A stretch of DNA of 64,000 nt from assembly GCA_037176845.1 (NCBI GenBank), contig JAYKXP010000165.1, positions 30,636-94,635 of the forward strand, given 5' to 3'. A program made the translations under genes and the position numbers. Position 1 is the first letter of the stretch, and the number at the start of each line of letters is the position of its first letter. Positions 1 to 12,119 of this stretch are shown here, one piece after another. The DNA is from Paramarasmius palmivorus (lineage: Eukaryota; Basidiomycota; Agaricomycetes; Agaricales; Marasmiaceae). The notes under the pieces are model-generated. The model was not told the origin of the DNA. It saw only the letters and a program-made list of their open reading frames with translations, and made no database searches.

Positions 1-1
1 G

Positions 2-457
2 AAAACTTGTCTACTCCCGACAAGCAGAGTGACCCAAGTGTGCTGGAAGAAATTGATACACCTCCGGCGGTTGAAGGTCAGTGCTCCGTTCAACACGCCG
101 TTCGTTCCACTATCTCACTTCGCGATCACAGTCGCGATCCCTGGGCCTTTGCTCACCACATCCAGGCCGAAGCCTTCACGAAACACTGTGCCGCCAAAGC
201 ATTCCATGGCCAAGCCTCAAGCAAGAGCTGACATTGCACTACCTGGTTGTCTTGCAGTTCCTCAACAGAAGCACTCTTACCTTGTCGGCGAGGCCAGCCG
301 TTCACTGATTCCCATACCGACATGGCGAGCTCAGGGTAAGGGTTGGAGAAGCGCATTGGATGGAGGTGCAGTCGATGGTTCACGCGCACGACTTGGAGGT
401 TCCGGAAAGACGCCAGCACAGGAGATACGCACGAAAAGCACAAGAAAGACAATGTGA
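2..457 (+). CDS. 3' end of 599-aa-family gene, copy 1 (partial)
   Basis: Last two exons of a gene whose complete relative is at 16,553-18,776. Exon 2-76 (75 bp, same length and phase as in the other two copies) joins over a 55-bp intron (77-131) to exon 132-457, ending in TGA. The window starts one base before this exon, so the rest lies outside. The penultimate exon shares the motif S-T-P-D-K-Q with the other copies. The last exon begins like copy 2 (shared R-N-T-V-P-P and H-S-M) and then diverges into a longer tail ending T-R-K-T-M, so the C-terminus evolves quickly. Function is unknown. The call rests on paralogy and preserved splice phase. Confidence 0.7.
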   Translation, partial: KTCLLPTSRVTQVCWKKLIHLRRLKVSAPFNTPFVPLSHFAITVAIPGPLLTTSRPKPSRNTVPPKHSMAKPQARADIALPGCLAVPQQKHSYLVGEASRSLIPIPTWRAQGKGWRSALDGGAVDGSRARLGGSGKTPAQEIRTKSTRKTM

Positions 458-1200
458 TTGTTTATGGTAAAATGGATCATCATGCCTCGTAGCGTTAGGA
501 GCGTCGCACTGATCATCTGCAGGTACTCTTATTCTATGTGATTCCTTGAACAGTACGCAGTGCGTACTTTTCGTGTTCTGATTCATGGACGTGTTGTTCT
601 TTGTCTTGTTTCCTGTGCTTATGGTTTTATGTAATGCTACAATACACGGAAGTACGCGCTCTATGTAACATAATATATCGATTTGTTAAATCTGCGGAGA
701 TGAAGATAGTCGCGTTGGATCCCATGCACTGTGCGCGCGCGGATGAGACCTGGAGAAAGCATGTCAGCCGAAGGATGAGATATAAAGGAGACATGAACGA
801 GAAGTAGAGGCGTTAATGTTCTCGGCGGGTGATCTGCTACTGCCTGTCGGTGATATGTTTACAAGTAGCATCGGCATTGAATGGTTAGCATGGGCTGCGT
901 TGAATACGCGTTTGGGGCGGTTGAATAATACTTGTAGAATATCGTTTTGACAGATTTATTTACCATCTCTCTACATCCCTGCCCACATACTCGTGTCCGA
1001 ACGAGGATAGAATGCTGTCCGAATTCACGGCCAGTTCAACGTCGATTTTGTAAGGGTATGTCAGGTTCTCATTAGTACATAGACGATAAATACACAGATA
1101 GTACAGAAGATATACGTGACAGAGGTATCAGGAAGTAAACCATTCAGCCTTTCGTCAGTCAAAGCTCCATCCTGCACGAGCTCTAATTCCTTCGTTCCTT
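458..1200. other. Gene-free flank, duplicated at about 44.2-45.06 kb
   Basis: No credible coding exon. Short stretches match the sequence downstream of copy 3, for example a 'tacaatacac' plus 'cgctctat' block near 640-665 and 44,345-44,385, and the run before 1,080. A related piece also follows copy 2 near 19,040-19,070. This is the decayed 3' flank of the duplicated gene. Confidence 0.45.
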
Positions 1201-1212
1201 TGTCTTTCGCCA

Positions 1213-2593
1213 CTATACATATAATCCCATAACCAACACCGCCAGCCTCAGTCGTCTGAGACTTTCCTCATCCCCAACTTTTTCTTCGTACTTCACATCC
1301 CGCGCACATAACGACTTGCCATTCAAATACCCTGATTTGAAACCTACATCGTCGTCAACATACTCAATTTCATATCGAGAAGAACACGTACAAGAGCTAG
1401 ACATACCTATACTCAGCTGGAAGTACCTCCAATCCTGCGATACCGTGACATACGGCATGAACAACAGAGCGTATCTGTTTCTTAGCCCGATACCCAAGAG
1501 CCAAAAAACGATTCCTAAACACGCCTCGCAACTCGAGGTGGTCCTTACTCGACCTGTTGACGAGAGACGGACCGCACGCGCCTGAAAACAACACGCATTG
1601 TTGGTCTATTCAGGCATTCCATCGAACACCAAGGCCATTGTCGGACGTAGAGCTTTTACGAAGCTTCTTCTCGCCATACCATGAGCGTTCCGGCGTCCTG
1701 TAATTTGAACGATATCAGTACACGAGGAGTCAAGAACGCGATAAATAGTTTGTACTCACGCAATGTGTGTTCCTCGATGTTGAAGTTTTTCGAGCTAGAA
1801 CAACGATCCAGCCAGCTTCGCCTCTGAAGGTCAAAAGGGGAACCTACCAGTCAAACGTACACCTCTTCTTCACCGGTACCCCCAAACCACCTCTTGAACT
1901 TGACATGCTTGACACCCCAAGACCTTGAGCCTGAGGTACGTTCAACCATTTCTTACCGCCGAGCTCTTCCAAAACAGGAACACCTGCGTATAACAGTGTC
2001 TTGTCGAGGGTTTTGCTTGAACCACTCCACGAGGTCAGTTTCACTGCAAATACACTGTCAGAGTCCATACGTCCAGTAGAATTAGAGATAGAATAATAAA
2101 CTTACTGTTTCACCGCCTCCTCAACCTCGCCTATCCGTCTCAGTACCCTTGAGAGGTATAGTTTCGTTTGGATAGTTATCATATCCACCTCACCGCCATC
2201 TTTCGCTCGGGAGTTGAGAATCCTCTCCAGTACACCTCTAGCTTCAACGTCCCATGTTCGTATACGAGTGAGAATTTCACCGTATAGAACGTAGAGTACC
2301 CTGTTAGCATTTTGCGTTAGGTATTACAGTTGGAGGAAGCCGTATAAACGATGGACGTACAGATCATCTTCAAATTCAACCCCATCTCCGGCCTTCAAGG
2401 TATGCAAAAGAGCCTCTTCAGGCCGGGCTATTTCGAGGTGAACTAGGAAAAGAGTGCCTATTGGCTGTGGTCTACGTGTGAATGGGGATTGGAGGCGTAC
2501 AGGAGGTAGTTTACTATCCTCGTACGCGTTGAGGTCTATACAAGTCCGCAGTTCAGCCCGAGCGAAGGAAATAGTAGAGCTGGTATGTCGCAC
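1213..2593 (-). pseudogene. Helical-repeat-like gene remnant, copy A
   Basis: Reverse-strand exons can be followed from about 2,593. An exon ending at 2,361 joins over a 60-bp intron (2,301-2,360) to exon 2,300-2,106 with correct phase. The joined protein carries an alpha-helical pair containing R-V-L-R-R-I-G-E-V-E-E-A, which resembles a TPR-type helix but is not diagnostic. The next exon starts T-D-L-V-E-W-F-K and soon hits a stop. The frame that should follow (V-L-E-E-L-G-G-K-K-W-L) is out of phase, so the copy is broken. The paralogue at 45.1-46.6 kb is broken at a nearby point by a different lesion. Further coding-like text continues down to 1,213. Exact gene ends are not known. Confidence 0.5.
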
Positions 2594-2639
2594 GTACCAT
2601 GAAATCCCGCGTGCTAAAGGGTGCGGGCTGAACTGAGAT

Positions 2640-3130
2640 AGAGAGAAGAAAAACTAAGAAAAAGTCGGCAGAGGATAATCATGGCCAACCTACTGTTTTC
2701 CTCGTGTCAGGGATAGTGATACGAGGGCCTAGGTGGACAGGAGGAAAGATGATACGCGATTCGAGAAGAGTTGGAGCTTGGAGGCGTGTTTTGGTTGTGT
2801 CATCTTGAGACTAGCAAAGAAATTCCGAATCAGGTTTGGTTGGCTGTGGGAGTCGTTTCATTGCGCTTCGTGTTTGCCTATCCGAGCTGGGTTGACGCAC
2901 GACATCCGCTGGAGGGCGTTGTTGGATTGTCGGAATTTCAGAAGGAGTGCGATTCTGGACGACATGGTGAGAGGAAACAAGGAGAGATGCGTACCGTAAG
3001 CGCTCGCGAATCTTCTTTTCACCAACTTTTCACGCACAACGAACACGATAGATTTTATCCTCCTCCTTTCAGACAAGACCAATGGCTACGGCACGAGCAT
3101 TCTGATACAAGTTCCATCTGCTAGAAACAC
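2640..3130. repeat. Duplicated block, partner about 46,660-47,120
   Basis: The stretch matches 46,660-47,120 in order and orientation. Shared marks include 'cttggagcttggaggcgtgtt' against 'cttggagtttggaggcgtgtt', and a block encoding N-P-A-R-I-G-K-H-E-A-Q on the reverse strand against A-A-R-I-S-K-L-K-A-Q. It continues the copy A/B pseudogene neighbourhood. No intact gene is seen. Confidence 0.5.
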
Positions 3131-6100
3131 AAGGTGCCCAAAGACACCAACAATACACGGTTCCTCAAGCTTTGACCATTGGTTGACCACCATGTCACCT
3201 TTTCTCAAAGTGCTCTGGCCCATGCACGTTTGCAATAGGTACGTCTACATACTTTTACATTCCCAACGGTACATCTGATACATTCCTCAGAGTAAAACGC
3301 ACTCAACATTCCGCCTCGATTGGAATAGTAGCCGGCGACACTTGCGGCTCCTGAAGAAACGATACGACTATTCAAAGGTGTGTTCTTCGCGTAGATCTCT
3401 CGATTTCTATACCTGACCTCATTGTTTTTGCAGCGCCGGAAGATTCGAATTCTGAACTGCTCGGGACACGCAAGTTTGCAAAAGCCAGCATACCAAGTCC
3501 ACATGTACAATAGCTAAGTCTCGAGCAATACACGAAGTCTCCCATATACCAACCAGTCCCTCTTCTCCTCATACCCAACAAACGGAACATCATCGCCCGT
3601 ATCTTTGGGTATACCTGCAAGATAAAGGAATGTTAGTCCGACTCTAAAATACTCAAGACGAAGCTCAACGTACCCCGTGCATCCCGATCTGACATGATTT
3701 CCAAACCATGCTCAAGCCCATCAGGCCTGTTCGTCTTGGTATTGGGTCAAGGCCGCAGGGAGCTGATTCATCGTATCGAGTAGCGAAGCCTTAGATAGCT
3801 GTAGGACCGATTGTTCTTGTAGGGCAGGCTCTCAAGATAGAGCCAAACCACTGAATACCATGCTCTTCCGCCTGAGTTCTCTATTAAGAGAACGACAGCA
3901 TGAGCCGGCGTTACTGATACTTAGGATATAACAAAAACTCACCGAATGTCCCGTTGTAAACTAAGACATGCTCAGGTTATTCGTTTCCGAGGACCAGCCA
4001 ACAAGGATGTCTGAGAAGCGAGTTTGACGCGCTTCTGACAGTGGATTGGTTACCATACACGATTGCCTCTAATGGATTCGGTATAGCTTGTCTTGAACCC
4101 TAATCGGCGCGGATCATGCATTGTTCTTCACGCTATCTTCTGGTGTGGGCTTCGTGTCGATGGTACTTGGATCTGAGACGGCAGCTAGGGCAAACATTAG
4201 TAACCAGACAAATACAGCGAGAAAAACAGACGGACCGACCTGTGCATAAATAGGACGTACTAGGATGAAGAGCTTTCTCGCTACAGGTAAGCGTCAGTAA
4301 AACATGCTGAAAGGGCAAGATGAAAATTACTTGCCCTAGGGTGTGCTATACGGTAGTACAGCCAACAAATCCATCTCCCAAGGGACGTTTCCACCATTCC
4401 AGCCTTCGTATCCGAACCTATCATCGCCCAAAAATTCATCGGAGCCGTTCCTGCAAGCACAAAAGCTGAGGAGACCAGCTGAGTGACGCGATTATCAGAG
4501 TGCGTTGACATTGTGGAACCTCAGGATCCCAGACGCGGCAATGTATACGTGGAATAATGCATTATGGTTGAAGGAGGGAGTGGTGCTGTCTGGCGAAGGT
4601 CTGAGAGGTGGAATCAGGGTATGTGCAGCATTTGGATTGGGACGCATCGGGTGCAGAAGTAGAGCTGCAGCCGAACACGGTGAGGTAATGAAAAAGGACG
4701 ATTCAAGCTTTGCTGAGAATAGTTGGGAGGCATGTGTAGCCGTGTATCCTGTTCAGCAGCGACTGAGGTTGAGGTAAATGGGAGTACGGTGTCGAGGTTG
4801 TGTTGGGAAGTTACGAGTTCGGATTTATCCGAATTCGTTCTTTATCGGTGAGCTCTGCGTTGGTCCTGTCAAACCCTGCCCTCTGATTGGCTGAATTCTT
4901 TTTAGTTTCTCCCACGGTCTCTCCATGCCGCCGGATGTTGTCGACAGCTGTCAAGACGTCAACCCCTTAATAGAAGTGTGTTCAGGCACATCCATGTTGC
5001 CCCCCAACTCTTCGCAAAGCGTTAAGTACATGTAGCTGGTACCATAGTTGATGTCAGCAGTAGGTACCCATCTATTGTTACCAGTGCTGCTGCTTTTTTA
5101 TCTTGTTCCGGAAATAGATAGTGCTACTTCTTATGATGAAACTATGACTGTAAATTCACTATATCCCTACTATCTACATGTAACCTAGCTCTAATTCAGC
5201 TCTATGTGAATACTCCAGTACTATGTTCCACAGAGATGCATATGCCGAACCCAACCAGCTCAAGGGCTTCAAGAATTAAATGTGATCATGTGACGACCTT
5301 AGGAGTAAGGTCGTCATGTGACTCTCAGGGTTTGGTTAGTAGGGTTGACAATGAACAATGCCAGTGAATATCGAAAGTTGAATGTTGACGCAATGTTGAT
5401 ATCGGGCAGACTTGGGTTGTGCTCAGTACAATGAGAGGTGAGTAAATGTCCTTTGTTGAAAAAAAAAGGCGCCGAACTCGGTCCTGTCAGCGTTAGCTGA
5501 CCCATTCCTGCTAGTAAGTTGAGGAAGAGGAAAGTGTTGGCCATGAGTTGGCTAAGCAGATTTCATTGCTGAAGGTGTAAATGAGAACCTGGACCTATGC
5601 TGGGATGGGAGGTGTGAGCCAGGATGAAAGGTGTAGGATGAAAGAGGCCAACATACAATATCCACTCTCTTCCCAGGCGGAAACCACACTAGTATCAGAA
5701 TATTTGGGGACAAGAGATACTGTGGTGTTTCCGTTATACAGCAACGTGGTATCTCCGTATAATGGCTTTTGTTCCATGATTTCCAAATACAGTAATTGTC
5801 CTTCCGTTTTGGGAAAGGTCTCAGAAACATGGGGTGCGATGCTAATACTACCGTACACACAAGTCTGGTACACCCCGTGTATGCCCATTGCTGTAGAGAA
5901 GAATAAGGACATTGAAGACAAGCAGCTAGTAGATTGCAAGACTCTCTGACCGCTCCCCGAGGATCTCCTAGCAGCTGAACCACTCGACGTCTATCTCAAC
6001 TGTCGTTCCAATTCAACGCTGCACCTTGGTAAAGTACCCAAAACACAGCTTTCCGATACCCCCAATTCTCCGGCGCATCCGTGGTCTAGCTCTGTAGCGC

Positions 6101-7290
6101 TGAAACTTCATAACTCGACGACAACGTCTAGAGCTAATGTCGATCCCGGATTTAAACCTTGAGGCAAGTAGATGATCAAAGCGCTGGTTCGAGAACGGGA
6201 ATAGATTTGATGTTGGGTTGTAGAAGCTGGCTGGGGTATAAGCTATCGTTGAAAGAATGCGAGGCGGAAATTCACTGCAGAAGGGACGGAATATGTTCGT
6301 GTTCATACTGGTGTTCCTCTTCAGGTTTGGGGATGTAAAGCTTTGGGATCTACGGGTGTAGAATGAATCAATGCTGCATCATGAGTTTGGGAGACGTCCT
6401 TTTACCTTCAGCACCAAAGTTCAAGCTCATGATTGACTAGCGGTTCACTTTCTGCACAAAGCCCTTGAGTGACGATAAACCGAGACCTGAACCACCGAAG
6501 TCTTGAGTTGTCGATTTGGGGTGTTGGTGTTCGCTGCGCGCGTGTAGAGAGTGAATGATCGACATAAGAGTAGAAGTAGGTTCCACGACGATCCCCGTAG
6601 GTGCTGGTAAGAGCATGTTCGCTGTAGAGGCGGGGAAGTGCGGTAGCTTGACTATCTTTTCGTTCTGTACTGCGGAGATCGCTGGGTTCCACCTTGCCAT
6701 ACTGTAGGGCCCAGGTAGAATAGACGCTAGTTCGCGTTTGGGACCTAGGGTGCGTAGTGAGTAAACACGCATAATTCAAAGATGAAAGACCGTTGTTCAC
6801 CTTCAAAACAAAAGTTAAGCCCACGTTCACCTCTGAGCTAGTAGAATGGCTCGCGTGCAGAGCTTAGCTCAGAAGCACCATGGGTTTTTCCAGAGCCGGC
6901 AAATGCGCTAACCCATGAACCAGGATTTTGGGAGGCTTGAAATTCGGGAGTTTGACCCGACAGGGTAGCACCGAGCAAAAGGGTTGAGTCTCTGTATTTG
7001 GCGTCACCCAGCTTTGAGTGCCGAGGTATGCTGAAGGCTATGAGGCGTATGATATCAAGCGGTAGAGTATTCTGTTTTCGAGGCTTTGGGGAGTTAGTGG
7101 TTGCACTGGCGCTCTACTATGAGATCGAACTAACAACTTGGCAGGTTTGGGATTTCTCCTCGTTCTCTGGAGCTCTAAGTCTTGTGATAAAAGACGGTAA
7201 GACTGGTTGATAGGCGGGGGGTAGGTCAAAGAACGTACCCTTCAGTCTTTGAGGTATTGTGTCGGACTCAATCGCTAGCGTCTTCACATC
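3131..7290. other. No recognisable gene
   Basis: Only short overlapping ORFs on both strands, none with a conserved motif or a convincing set of splice sites. The sequence reads as decayed intergenic DNA. The one distinct structure is the hairpin at 5,291-5,316. Confidence 0.5.
5291..5316. repeat. Perfect 11-bp inverted repeat with 4-nt loop
   Basis: Arms tgacgacctta and taaggtcgtca are separated by ggag. The hairpin is bracketed by direct copies of catgtgac. It could be a transposon scar or a protein-binding palindrome; no adjacent gene decides this. Confidence 0.6.
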
Positions 7291-7299
7291 GATGAGGTG

Positions 7300-8920
7300 C
7301 TCTTCTGCACACTACTTCAAGCAGAATCTGCAGGGGGTATAGTGGTAGGTTGGAGCTACAAGAGTACGCGCAGCTTGCAAGGTTGTTGACTCTAAGATGG
7401 TGGCACCAGGCATTGTCGAGGCTATGAGAATAGCAAAATGACTAAAGGATCAGAGGCATACCTTTCCGTAGTTGTTTATCTAGCGAAGTCTGAGCACAAA
7501 AAGAAGCTGCTAGTCGGAGGCATAAGGTGTAGTTTGCCTGTGAGGTAGGATGAGCGTGCTGCAAGGGATATAGAAAAAGATACGTACCTGCTACATCTGA
7601 GAGTGCGTGTACGGCCGAATTAGAGCCCTTAGAGTTGGAAGCGTTGGGTAGAAAAGGGTAGACGTCATGGTGGTCGAGTTGCAAGCGCGTCGCCTGACTT
7701 TCCTCAAAACGTCCACCCCGTTCTTGCCTCGTTCATCAACGTGTTCATTTCTGCTGGCCTATGAAGGCCTCCTCAAACGCTTCACATCCCCTCTGTCCCG
7801 ATTCCTCAGCCTGCACCAATTGGAACCATACTTCACATTCTCCACGGGACGAAGACTACGCTTGACGTTGAAATCCGCTGATCAACGTCAACTCTCTTCC
7901 TTCCTTCTCTATACACCGCTGTTCCCCGGAATCCATACGACGTTCAAAGCTACTTTAGGACATGGGAGACATCTTGCATCTACAATAACTCGGATGAAAT
8001 CCAACTGCTCCACCTATGCGTCTATGCGCTAGCCTCCTCACCACGCTCCTCCTCACTCCACCAAGTACCTTCCTCCTCATCCGCTCCATGGCATCAGGAT
8101 TCCCCAACTACACGTATTCATGGAACATGCTGTATCTACGGTCTGCCTAGCGGCCCGGGTATCGCGAGTACACCGAGGTACCAGAGACCTGAATGAAGAT
8201 GGGGAGAAAAGAAGCTTCGGGTTGAATGGTAGAACTGCAGGGACTCGTTGGACAGAAGCCTTTTGAAAGGGCGGGGTCATGGGCTCGATATGTCGTCAGG
8301 TCAGTTTCTTTGCTCCTCATTTTCTTCATGAGACTGATCATTCTTATTGAAGCGCGTGGACTCAGTGTGCGCACACCAGAAGACTACAGAAATCAATATC
8401 CCATACAGCACAGACTGGGTATGCTGTCACCTTTCTCCGTCTGTTGCCCTTCGCTGATATGAGCATACTAGGCCCAGCTCTTCAGTATGAGTCATCGCAT
8501 ACAACCTCATCCGACAAACTACGCCAGCTATCATTATCGGCGTGATTCCTTGTGCGTACTCCCTCTCCAGTATCTCCTCTCGAAAGTCGTATACTCACAG
8601 TATGATTCTCGTCGCAATAGGTATACCACGACAAGAAACCTTTGAAAATCATCAACACTGGCTCTTCGCCTGGTTGAAGCTTCGTGCCAGCATGTGCAAG
8701 ATGGAAGGTACACAGGAAGGGGAGTGCCGATAATCGCTGGGGTGTTTTCTAGTACGTGCTCCTCAGCTAACACTCCCACTATCCCAACATTTTCTGCTCT
8801 TTTTCGCCATTTTTCCATGTCCTCTGGTTCGAGGAGCGAACACTGACCGAAAACTACCTCCAGCCCCTCATGGAACCCTTCAAATGCCGGCTTCATTACA
8901 CATCGTATTACATGGCACAC
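7300..8920. repeat. Duplicated block, partner about 47,280-48,420
   Basis: Several ordered matches link this to 47,280-48,420: 'cctctgtcccgattcctcagcct' in both, the block around 8,200-8,330 against 47,700-47,830 (shared 'gttgaatggtagaactgc' and 'gagactgatcattctta'), and 8,480-8,850 against 48,000-48,330. Both copies show donor-like and acceptor-like sites but also frameshifts. I read them as relics of a multi-exon gene that I cannot name. Confidence 0.5.
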
Positions 8921-11900
8921 ACTAAGACAATAGAGCCTAGGCCGTTGTTGCGTGAAAGATGTTTTCGGGTGTGTAAACCTGCTATTCGGTTCCGGCTTTC
9001 CTTTGCGTGTTTGTATTTCGCTATCGTTACTTTGCCGCGCTCTTCTTCAAGCTGCGATGTGCTATGTAACTCATCCCTTGTTTCGTTGTTCGCTACTCCC
9101 TCTCCTCACTTAAGCTAACATTTAGGCATATCTAGACTATTCAACATCAACTAGAACTTGCGGTCCCCGAGACGCGACCAATGCCATTTATTCTTCCTTT
9201 CCGAAACAGGGAGTGTCTTCATACCATATGCGTATACTTGGCTTGGTTTGGGTAAGTATCCGAGTCTATCCTTGATCGATGTATCTCATAGTAATCTCGG
9301 TGCGATATTCTAGGACACGCTCGTACCCTGGAGCGATTACCTTCCGCTGAACGAAAGCACCTCGTAGCTACCATGCTAGCACGGCTAGGCGAAGTCAAGG
9401 GGCAGATACATTGGCGCTCGTGCTGGATGGCGCCGGATACCCTCGACTACGCTATCTACACATGCCGGTATTTCATGTTGGGGATTTGTACTGTACATTT
9501 CCGCAATATATTCTTTCAGCTACCAATATGATAACACCCGAGTATTAGCTCCAGTGCGAGCGGTCTGTCGTTGTAGATACCCTGTGACAGTGCGGTCGGC
9601 CTGTCGTAGTAAATGTCAGTCAGCAACATATGAGAACTATACGACAGGTACACGCACCGCAGAAATGCAATGGTCCATATAGCCGGCGCTAGTGCGGATT
9701 CAAGAGGCGAAGCTCTGGATGTTGAGGATGTATTTTTCCGTTGTCTGTTGACCGGAAAATGTTGGTTTTGTGTGTATCGACCCATGGTACAGGCACCTTA
9801 TAGGTACGGATTCCTGGCGCTCTTCGAAGTGCCTTCGGCCATGTGCGCTCGAGGGATACGGATTGTCTTCGGGCCGCGACATCTTGATCACCCTGTATAT
9901 CGACAGTGAGAAGCGGAGAGTTGTGGAGTGCACCCTAGACTACATCGTCCAACAGGGAGCCTTGAGAACCAAGGAATCTCCTGGAGTTTAAATTTGTTTC
10001 CCTGTGGTATCGTCCTGTCGTAGCTTTGGATAACCCAATAGAAGAGCTAGCTGTGCGTCGGATATGTATCAGTAAGAACGTAAGTAGCTTGCTTGCTGAG
10101 ACGAACCTTGTGCCTCGGGATAATCTTCGACGGACGATAGCCTTCCAGGTCTTGATTCTTCTGGGTCTTGAGGTTCCTAGAGATGGCGTTGATGTTGAAT
10201 GATGCCCTGTACGACCGATCATGATAATAAACTTACCTAGTCCTTTCCTATTACTTCTGCTTCGTTGGGTCACCCCCAATGGCTCGATAATCTACTCGGC
10301 GATTCGCCCGTTTTCCGAGATCCTGGGGTTTGCCAGGAGATTTGATGGCAGGCTGATGAACTTGGAGTTGTTGCAGCATGGGACTGGATCCAAAGGGTGA
10401 ACCCAGCCTAGAAAGCCCAGACGCCATGCGTCAAAGTTCAAGTTGACTTGACATCTCCAATCTGGGACATCCAACCCGGTTTTATCCTCCGACGCAGCAG
10501 TTTAGCTGGTCAAACTATCCGAAACCCGTTAACCGTGTTTCATTCACCGACTCGGAGACCTGGAGCTGGTTGGCTTGTCCTAGTAATTATCGACCCCGCA
10601 CGGCGAGTTGATGCTGGTGGTGATCTTGAATGTTGTTATGACAATCATGACTCGAAGACGAAGATGCGCGAAATAAACTCACCTGACGTTTTCGGATTGC
10701 TTTTGCTAGGCTGAACCGCCATAACCTAACATGGAAAATTCATATCCGCTGAGTCTTTCCCCGCCTTTCTAGGATCTTGAGGTTCACGAGCGTCACCTCC
10801 TTGAACAGCTTGAGCCATACCAGGCGATTCGATAGCCGTTCTCTGTCATTCTCGGTTTCTTCACGCCGGAAAACTGGCGTAAGGGCTGTAATCGGTGGAT
10901 GGTATCCTGTAGGCCTAATTTCATGAGAATACTAGTCTCAAGGTGCGTGGAATCAACTTACCAGTCGGATTTCGACGCCTGTCCTTCCTCGCTGTTCCTC
11001 AATCATGGATTCAAGTTTTGCAAGAGTTTTTGGCGTCGTTCCACCCTGGGTCTTTTCTGAGGGTTTGAAAGTCTTTACAGTCGTTCTCGGCAGCTTTGCG
11101 TCAGATGCTTGAGATAAATTTTGGATGATGTGGTTGTTGGCGACGAGTTAACCGGTGCCGGTGTGTACCGTCGGTGGTTTTCTAGCCTGGCAAAATGGTG
11201 GTGCATGAGCAACGCTGAGCAATCGAAAGAATGAAAGTGAGCGTGAGCGACTATGGATAGCGCTGTCAGTGAGTACTCACCCATGTATTTCGAGCGAAAC
11301 GACGATTATCCTTGATCGCATGGAGAGACAAGCGCTGCGTACTCTAGGGTTGGGATCTCCGGTACCTAGGAGTCCGTTCGCTGATTCTTCATGTACAGTG
11401 TTCTTGAGGTACCAGCTTCGCAATAGATCTATGGGCTCGACAGATGAGAATGCAAGGTGGATGGATCAGGCTCTAGGGCTCTAGCTCTCACCGTTATCGT
11501 TATTTTTCCGGCCAACAAGCTCCCAACCAACGCTTAACACTCAAAGCCAAATGCCTGTACAAGCATCCAGATTTTTACGCGTTGACTTTGATTACTAGAG
11601 CACGCGAAAAGTGATATAGTTGAGTTTGGAGCATTGATTCTGAGAAGGGAGGAACACACCTAGTTCAGAGTTTTGTTCTTCGGAAATCCTTGAATTCGAG
11701 CTCAGGAGATGTATTTTGTCTGCTTTCTGCATTCGTACAGATCAGTTGAGCGTATTCTCCATAGAAGAGGAGTGTGAACTGACCGGTGAGCAAGCCCAGG
11801 GATCACGAGTCCTTAGCGACGTATTTTCTTTAAGAGACGGGCCCTGTTCTTGAGTGTTTTCTGCCTTGACATCTTGCTCGGCCAGTTGAGGAAAGATGTG

Positions 11901-12110
11901 TTGCAAGTGGGGATGCTAGGGGTGGTGATGGTTCATGATCAAGAGGTATTCGCGACGCGTCTGAGCGCTGTCAGAACGCTTCCATCTACTACCAAAACCA
12001 CTAACCACGGTTCTCTACCATCTCGTTCCTCTGCTAGCCTCGGTTCTCTTGCTATCTCCCCTTGTAACAAATTACTGGGATGGGATTACTTAGCGGTACG
12101 ACTCACTCTA
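8921..12110. other. No recognisable gene
   Basis: Short non-conserved ORFs only. I found no paralogous match within the window and no repeat structure that stands out by eye. Confidence 0.4.
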
Positions 12111-12119
12111 CATACTGAT

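Noticed and set aside
1316..1585. Forward 89-codon ORF opposite the copy A remnant
   Set aside because: It is antisense to text that is conserved in the reverse frame of copy B; treated as a shadow ORF.
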